A stretch of DNA of 64,000 nt from Anthonomus grandis grandis (lineage: Eukaryota; Arthropoda; Insecta; Coleoptera; Curculionidae). Numbering within the stretch: position 1 is the stretch's first letter; every line of letters starts with the position of its first letter. The stretch is taken from positions 8,446,938-8,510,937 of the forward strand of contig NC_065555.1 in assembly GCF_022605725.1 (NCBI RefSeq). Direction: 5' to 3'. A program made the translations under genes and the position numbers. The notes under the pieces were generated by a model, which did not search any database, was not told the DNA's origin, and worked only from the letters and a program-made list of their open reading frames with translations. This document shows positions 50,601-59,600 of this stretch, piece by piece.

Positions 50601-53600
50601 AAATAATTCACGAAACCTCACCTAATCCTCCGACAACTTCAGAAAGGCCTTGAGCGGCCCCTGATCTATCCACCGAGCTGGTTTCAGATGTTAAAGTTTG
50701 CATCAGCCATGGCAGCAAATCTTCGAAATTTGATTCACCCATGCCGCGTACCATTGCACCCAGAGCACGAGCACTTACAGAACGGACCTAGATTCAAGTT
50801 TAAAATTGAGTAGTTTATTAGTTTTTTGCTTCATTGGACCAAGAATGAGCATTTTTAAGCAGAATGTGCTAACAAATTCCAGACCTTTTAATCTCTAAGC
50901 CACTAATACTCAAGGCGCTAGAATAGTTACGTGTGAAAGTATAAATTTAGTATAATAAAAGAATATTAATTCAAAAAAAAACTAAAATATATTTTTTTTA
51001 GGAATTATTAGTTTTTCATAGTTACAACTATATAATTAGGCCTCGTAAAATACTTATGTCACTTTTTTTTTGTTATAAAGCTTCTTGCAAAGATTCTTCT
51101 TTTTATTTTTATGCAATGGTGTTCGTGTGTGCAAATTAGGCTGACCCTTTTCAAACTGTTTTGTGTTCTTTTCAGATGTTAGAACTTTTTTTCAGTGATT
51201 AAGTTGTTACATATGTGAGCGATCTAATATTATGTTAAAAATGTTCTTTCTTTTCTTCATTTTCAAGTTTTCGTTGCTAATTTGGTTTAGGATATATTCT
51301 GTTTCAATGAAACATTTTTGAAATTCAAGAAGTCTTCACGGCGAATAATTTATAATACTATTATTGCTCTGAAATTAGATATTTAGTCGATGTATTATTT
51401 ATTTTATACAGGATGTCCTATATATAATGGTAACTAATTTAAAAGCAGAGACCTTTAAGAAAAATAAGTGTAAGTTAAATTTTCCTTGTCCGAAAGTCAA
51501 AGACAGCCAAAATACAGAGTGATTTATTCTTTGTTTTTAATAAAATGTGGAATATGTTTTTTTTCATATGGCAAACCTAAATTATGAGCAAAATTCGAAA
51601 AAATCACATTATGTTTATCACCCTGTATCTTGGTTGTCTTTGACATTCAGACTAGGAAATTTTATTTAAACCTGCTGTTAAATTGTTTACCATTAGTTAT
51701 GGGATTCTCTTTATATGTATATCAATGTGTCCAAAAATATATATACAGTTATTAGATACATCATATAAAATTATTTTTTTTATATTAGAATATTTTCCAA
51801 ATTTAACAAGAAGTCTAATTATTTCCGTGCAAGTAAGAAATATTTACAATCCTCAAAAAACAATCCTTTAATATCTTCATTTAGATATTTTTAACTCTAT
51901 TTATATTATTTTATTGATTCTATTAAGTATGTAATTTTAGATCATATTTAACAATTGTAGCGTCCTGAAGTTCGCTTAATATAGGCCAAAACTTTAGCAT
52001 TATAGGATTTTACAAGGCTGCGAGTTTCAGTTAATCCCATAATCAACCTTAATATAAAATCACATCAATGGCCCTTGAGGAATGAAATAAAAACTATATT
52101 AAATAGTGCTTTAATCTTTAAAATACATTACCCGTAATAACTTCTTAAAAAAAAACGTCTAGATATACAGGGAAGCGTTTAATTTTATATTTGACCAAGT
52201 TCTGTAAATCGCGTCCTCATTGACATAACATATCTAGATTGACGTGTTTCTTTTTTAAGAAGTTATTAAGGGTGGTTCGTTTGGAAATCAAAGAACTGTA
52301 TATTATTATTGTATAGGACACTTCACGAAATTTATATGCTACATTCCTTGGAATATCCCATATAAATATATTTTTCGATTAGTTGAATTATAAAACATAG
52401 TGATTTTTTTATCAAATAAAAAAAACAGCTTACCTCTGGCACAGGATCCAATAACGATATTTTTAATCCCGGTATAATCGTCGGCAAATAAGGCATAAGA
52501 TCCTTTTGATCGGTCAACGAATACATATTGCCGATAATCTGCGCAGCCATTTTTCTTGTTTCCGTCGAGCGATCAATAAACGCTCTTTGTACTACCGGCA
52601 TTATTAATGCCAAAGATGGCGCGTCGATAAAATGCACAAATTGTGTATCCAGTAAGGTTTGAAGACAAACTTGAGTTTTGTTGGATGGATCTTGTAAAGC
52701 TTTTAACAATATTGGAACTATTGCTTGAATTTCCGGATTTCTTATTACGGAGCCAATAACTTTTAATGCTGTAGCTCCGGCCTCTTGCACTTTCATGTGA
52801 GAATCACTTAAAACTTCTATTAATTTCGGTACGATGCTTGGAAGACATGAGGATAACTGTTTAGGCGCGCAGTATGCCATTGCTCCCAAAAGTTCAACAG
52901 AGCCTGTTTTGGTGCGCCACGAATCCTCTTCTAAAGCCTCCAACAATGATGGTAAAACAAGTTTGACTCCGTGGCCAGACAGTTTCGACATGACTACTTT
53001 AGCAGTGTCATCGGCTGCCACACGAACGTATTGGCTGGTGTCACCGAAGCATTGCAGTAAGTGAGGTAAGACATGGACGATGTAAGGTTCGAATAGTTTT
53101 CCCAGAGTTTGAAAGAGCATCTCAAATGCGAACAAAGCACCTAAGATAAAAATTAATTAACCTTTATTAGACTATAGATACAAAAAGACATGCATATAAA
53201 GTTGAGTACCGACAAAGCGTATTAACAATAACCAGCTGAATACAATAAATACAATAAAACCTATACATTTAGAGATCACAGACTAATTTCTTGACACTTT
53301 TAAATGATATTTTCTGAAACCCTTAAAATTACGAGCAATTATAGTGAATTAAAAATAAATACCGTTAAAAGTAAATCAAAGAATTCTGTACTGTGCCGAA
53401 GGCTATCTATATTAAGCCTAAACCACATATTATTGAAATTTTTCCCCATCAGGACAATTTTAGATAAATAGACCAGTTCTTTGATGTCAAGTACTTTTTA
53501 ACTGAATTATGCAACTAAGATGATCACCACCTTTGGAATATATTACATGTAAAAAAGGGCCAGACTTCAAGTTAAAAGTTTCTTAATTTTTATAGGAAGA

Positions 53601-56600
53601 GTATCAAGATATTCAAGGACAAAGTTATACTAGTATCTTTCTAGTATAAGTTTTCTATTTCTACTAATCATAATTAAGCTCAGGTTTTTAACCACTTCAG
53701 CCCATACTATTACTGTATTATTTAATTTTATTAAAAAATTAAAAGTGTTAATACTAATACGTGAATATATTCTCCCAGTTTTCTTACGATTTATTGTTAA
53801 TTCAGGTTACACCCATAATTAATTTAATAAGTTATTATAATTATTGGTTACTACCAAGAAATCCTTATTAATCAAGGATTTACGTTGCCTTGGAGAGCGT
53901 AAAATGAAGTCTAGATTCAAAATTTTTTTCAAGAAAACACAAACCACTGAAAAAAATTGTATTCTGGTATTTTATTGTTGATATATTGATGTGTAAATTA
54001 ATTTTTTTTCTGTGAATAAATGGAGAAATGAACGAATTACACCCTATTTCATACAACAGTTCTTGCGGAACAAGTACAACTGTTTCCGGGTGTAGTTCCT
54101 CGAATTCTTATCCCACTGCGGAACAAAAAATTACAGTAGTTTATTGCATTTTATCTATGACCTGTCGGAGGGATTTGTTGAAATATTGGCACGCTTTTGA
54201 ATTATAGACTTTTTTAGAGAAAATGCTTTATACATTAATTGTGTTTTTGTTAATTTAAATTATAATAAATCAAAATCTATTAAATATTTTCAGAGAATCT
54301 TACGATAGGCCTTAAAGGATTGTTTTACGAATGTTGATGTTGAAATTATGCAAAACTGTGAAAGATTGGACACGTTTTTTAATACTGGATGTTGTATGGT
54401 GTACTCTTAATATCATTTTCCTTGCGCTTATCTTCCCTCTTTTCTATACGCAAAGCTGACTTCCTGGTATTTTTTACTCCATCACTTCAGCCTACTATCT
54501 GCAGTTTTGACTTCCTGCGCATCAGTTTTCTCATAGTAAACATAGCAATCAGATGACTTTTCTTCATTAAAAATTCACTCACCGCACTCGTGGCAGTAGA
54601 AATCACACGGTTAATTTTTATGAATAAATGAATGAAAAAATTTTCCAGGAGACTCATTGCAAAAACAATACGTCGGTTAATATCGTATGCATCATTTTCA
54701 ATTTGTGGAATGGCATTTATATTATAGAATCCTCGATCTTTGGAAATTTCACGGATTGTCCCCAAAAAAATCACAAGCTTTGCAAATAAGAATTTGTGAT
54801 AATGCTATGAATACTGTAATAAAATTGATAAAGCGATATCTATATCTTGAATCAACCTTTATTCTGTATTCTGCTGACGAAAATTGATTGATGATTCTTG
54901 TACTAAAGAGTTAACGTTATCACTTTTTTGTTGCTTTCCGTAACGATTCATAGGCGGAACTTTCATTTGCCCGATATTGCTTGTAATAACTCTGTGTTAT
55001 GAGGTAAGTTAAAAATGCATTATTAATAACATCAGCATCCTTGAAACATTGTCTGTGTTAAATAGTTTTCACCTATTGTTTTTTTTTCTTCTAATAATAA
55101 AAAATATTTAGTGTAGCGTCATTAAAAATATTAAGAACTAATAGTAGAACTTTAGAATCCACATCTACAGCGCAATATAGCCTATAACTAATAATACTTT
55201 GCAGAATGCCGAAATTCAGAAGAAGTTACCATTCAAAAACTATTAACAAGTTTTTCACACGATTCTTATGATCTATTTGAACGGGATACCCATATATTTT
55301 ATTTTAGGTTTTAAAACCAAGAGTTTGGGCAAGGCTTACCTTCTCTATGTTTATAATTCTTCTTATCCTGGACAGCATCCGTTAATTTGGTCATAATGTC
55401 GTGCTGCTTAAGTGCCAATATACCCAAACCTTTCACCAATCCGGCCAACCCATATGCTGCTCCTTTCCTCTCACCATATTTGTCCGCTTTTAACAATTGA
55501 TGGAGAAGTTTATTGATATAACCGGGCGTCTCCTCTTTTACGGAGGGTACGAGTGCAGGGAGACAATTAGCCACGGCTTCTTGTACCTTTAAAAAAATTA
55601 TGATGAACTTAGTTAGGAAATGTGGCAGTGGAAGTCAAATATAATAAGTGTATGGTACCAGCCACACCTTTATATGACTACACTTTATTATACAGTTTTA
55701 AAAAATTATACATAAATTAAAAAAGTCGATTAATGCCCGAATCAGTAGATTTGGGTTTATTTTAATTTAAAGACATATAAAATCATTATTATTAAAAAAA
55801 ATGAAGATTAACATTTAAAGAACCGATTTTAAAAACTATATTTTTATCATGTATCACTTACGAACTGAAAAATCTTTCTCTTTTTTATTAAAAAAAAAAT
55901 ACTTTATTGATGTTAATGAAGCAAAAAATGTAAAATGCTTAAAAATTCCCAGTTAATAGTTATTAAAAGTTAATAGTTATCAACCCGCAAGACATTTAAT
56001 ATTCCCGAAGCGGTTTATATTTCTTGCATTTTTCTTCACAACTTAATACATATACCGTGCGGCTCTTAATTGTCCTTCTCCCCTCTTATCTTTTGAATGC
56101 ATTTATATAAAAATTTGATATTTGGCACACATCATAAGCAACCTAGATACTACTTTTTGATTTCTAGCTCATTTTGCAAAACTTAATCAATATTTAATCT
56201 ACCATCGACGGTAATAAATCCTGTATAAAACAAATTTACAAAAGTAGAAAATAACCATTCCAAAACCGTTTTGAAGATTCTTAATATTTGAGTTGTAGAA
56301 TATTTACGCCTTGTTGGTTTGTTTATTGTTTCAGTTTCAAAATCCATATTTTAAAATCATCTGCGTAGCCAAAAACTAGCAAGTGAATGTAAATTAGGGA
56401 TGTAAATGAAAAGGTATTAAGAATAGTATTGTTTTGTGTGAAATATCAAAAGAAAAAAAATAGAAAATAAACATGTTTAATCAAAAATTTTGAAATAAAA
56501 TGTAAGAGTTTTCTAAATATATATTACCAAATTCAAACTACTTATCTTTTACCGATTTAAAGATGTCTCTGGTAAACCTTAAGCAAAACTTGGAATAACA

Positions 56601-59600
56601 ACGGTTTGTTACATAAAGTTATAAAGTATCAACATCCATATAAAGCAAAAGCAAAAGAGGTATTATTGTTAAAAAAAAATATTTTAATCTTCACTATTAT
56701 CATTTTCTCATCTTTCACACTTTGATATAAAATAGTAAGCCTACCGTTTGTGAAGGCGTAGACAAAGCCTGCACTAGCCGTGAAAAAATCGGTTTAATTC
56801 TCTCATCATCTTTATCTAAATGCCTGGCCAAGCAACCCATAAGGACGACGACCGCTTGTTTGACAATATCATAATGGGCTGATTTTGATGATTTACTCAT
56901 AAAATTATCAAACACCGGCCATAAAGTGCTAACGGTTTCCTGAAAAAAAAATTATATCAAATTTTCATTATTAAAAAACTCTACGGATCCTTCTAAAACA
57001 ATTAGCTTACATAATATATTTAAAGAGTATAATTATTTTACATATTAAAATAAAGGTTTTTTCTACCTTTCCATGTAAATCGACAATCTTCAAGGCAGCA
57101 TTTAGCATTTCTTTGCGCACATTTTCGTTGCGGTCACTCAACGAGGTAAATACAAAAAACTGCATTAAATCTCCGACCAACTCGGGGGTTATTTGACTGG
57201 CTAGTTCGCTGATGCCCAAAGCCACGCCTCTGCGGGGATACCATGTATCCACGGCCTTTTCTATCTCACGACCAAACTCGTCTAATTTGGCAGGAATCAT
57301 CTAAAAATTTGACATATAATTTTTAAATTAACATAGAACGTATTACGGTCTCACTTTAAGCCGATCGGAGTAGATTTTTAAGAGGTTCTTAATGGTAGGC
57401 TCAACCTGGTCGGGAGCTGTTTCCAAAAGGGCGGCCAGAGATTTTGCCGCCGCTCTCTGAACACATTCTACCGGATGCTCAATATCTTCCATAAGATAAT
57501 GGCTATATTGAACCGGGAACTTCATTTTTGCTTCGATCCATAGTTTGTGAGCAAGATCTCTAAATGAAAAAACAGATCCATAGGGTTAATTTAAGGCTAA
57601 TTTTCATGTAATCACAACTATTAATATGGAGCTTTAGATAAGACTAATGCAAAAGCCAATATAAATTTTAATTTCTAAAGGTCAAAATGTAAAGCGGGGT
57701 TATATTTTAGAAAAAAAAATTATATAAGCGGTTATTTATGTATGTAAATGGTTTGGCTTTATTGCTACCCACCAATCGGATTTAAGATTAGGTTTTAGCA
57801 TGATTCTCATGCTATTCAATGTTATTGATAGAATAACAACCAGATTAGACAAAAAATTAGCTACTGTGCTAATACTATTAGATTACTCAAAGGCATTTGA
57901 TTGAGTCGATCACGAATTATTATGTTCAAAATTAAGGTATTTCGGTTTTTTGCAAACTAACTACAAAAATATTTGCCACATCAAAGTCTAGGAAACTATA
58001 CATATAAATCGCCGGTAAAAATCAATTAAATCAACTATGCCTCAGTCAAAAATCAATTTCGCACACATCGCATTTGTTGCCAACAATATAAATACAATGG
58101 AATAATCCTATTGGCGATTGTTGTGCGGAAACACATAACTAATTATAATATATTACCAGTAGTTTCAATTACAATTCAGAAATTTAGCATTTTAAACTGC
58201 GTAAATCATTTCTTAATCTCATTATAAGACGAATGGTCTCAGAGTGTTTCTGTTTCTGACTAAATGCATCTTATAAAAAAGTTTAAATAAAAGAATGAAT
58301 TGCATTTTAAACAACTGCTTTTCATAGTCTAGTGATGATTTCAAGAACTAAAAAACCGTTTTACCGAAGATTTCTTCCTAGTGTAGCTGTGTAAATGTTG
58401 GAATAAGTTAGCTTGGAACTCGACGATTCGGTAATCTTACTAACCTCATTCACACTTGCTTAAGTACATTCTACGACATTTAAAACAATTATTATGAGAA
58501 AATCGAGGAATAATAGTTCAATATATTTATGAATTATTGGATATCAATACTAAATAAATAAAAAACTTAGTAATTGAAATTTGGCCGGATCATCATAAAT
58601 TAAAATAGAGTAAATTTGTTGTTTCAATTCGGATGAAATTCTAAAGAAAAAAATTCCTTTGTTTAAGATTATATGTGAAAAAAATCCCTGAACGAGAACA
58701 CTAGATGTCAGTTTGGTGGTACTTTACCAAGACTGTATATTATCACACTTATCACATTTTTTTAGCAAAGGAGTCAATTCTTACCTATTTTCCTGATTAT
58801 CATCATATTTGGCAATCCAAATACGCTTGTTTAACTTTAACGTATACTCATTGTCACTTTGGAAAGTCGATAAAGCCTCCACCATAATCAGGAGTGCTCT
58901 TAAGGCAGCATCCCTCACTACATCGATTGGGCTTTGTAGGGCCGTTAATAAAACATCGACTTCATCTAAAGTTGCTTTTGCGCAGCCTGGTTTCCCGCTC
59001 ACGCTATGAGCAACATCCAATAAGCATGCTTCAGATTGGGCCTGTACCCTACCTGAACTGCTGCCTATAAAATCATAATCTTATTGCATTTATTCGCACA
59101 TCAAAGTGAAATGAGACTGAGATTGACTTTTTAAATTGTAATCATTAGACAAACTCAGCAATAGTTTAATGTGAATGTTCTTCAAGATATTTTTTTATTA
59201 AATTGTTTATGTTAAAAATACTTACAAATAATGTCAACCAATAACAAAAACATTTGTTTCGTAGGCAACCACTTAGGATGCCGAAGTTTCTCCTTGATTT
59301 CTTCAGTTTCGTCTCCCCTTAATTTGGCATGTGCTGAAATAACTTGGAGCCCCTCGTGGACAAACTCATCGTGAGTTTTCGCGTAACTTGACGATAAACT
59401 CATTTTTAAAAGAGGAAAAACGTAACTAAAAGCCGCGACCGTGAGAGGAATTACATTTTCCTGTGACTTTTTGGGTACCGTACAATTATTTAGTAAATGT
59501 ATTACTCGGCCCATCGCTTTATAAATACTTTCTTCCTCCCAGTCTGGATTAAGATCACATTGGGGTTTATACAGTCTTAAAGTAAGTATAGCGATTTGTT

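Noticed and set aside
52834..53064. Plus-strand frame of 76 codons.
   Set aside because: Antisense shadow of GCN1 exon 8.
58809..59009. Plus-strand frame of 66 codons.
   Set aside because: Antisense shadow of GCN1 exon 3.
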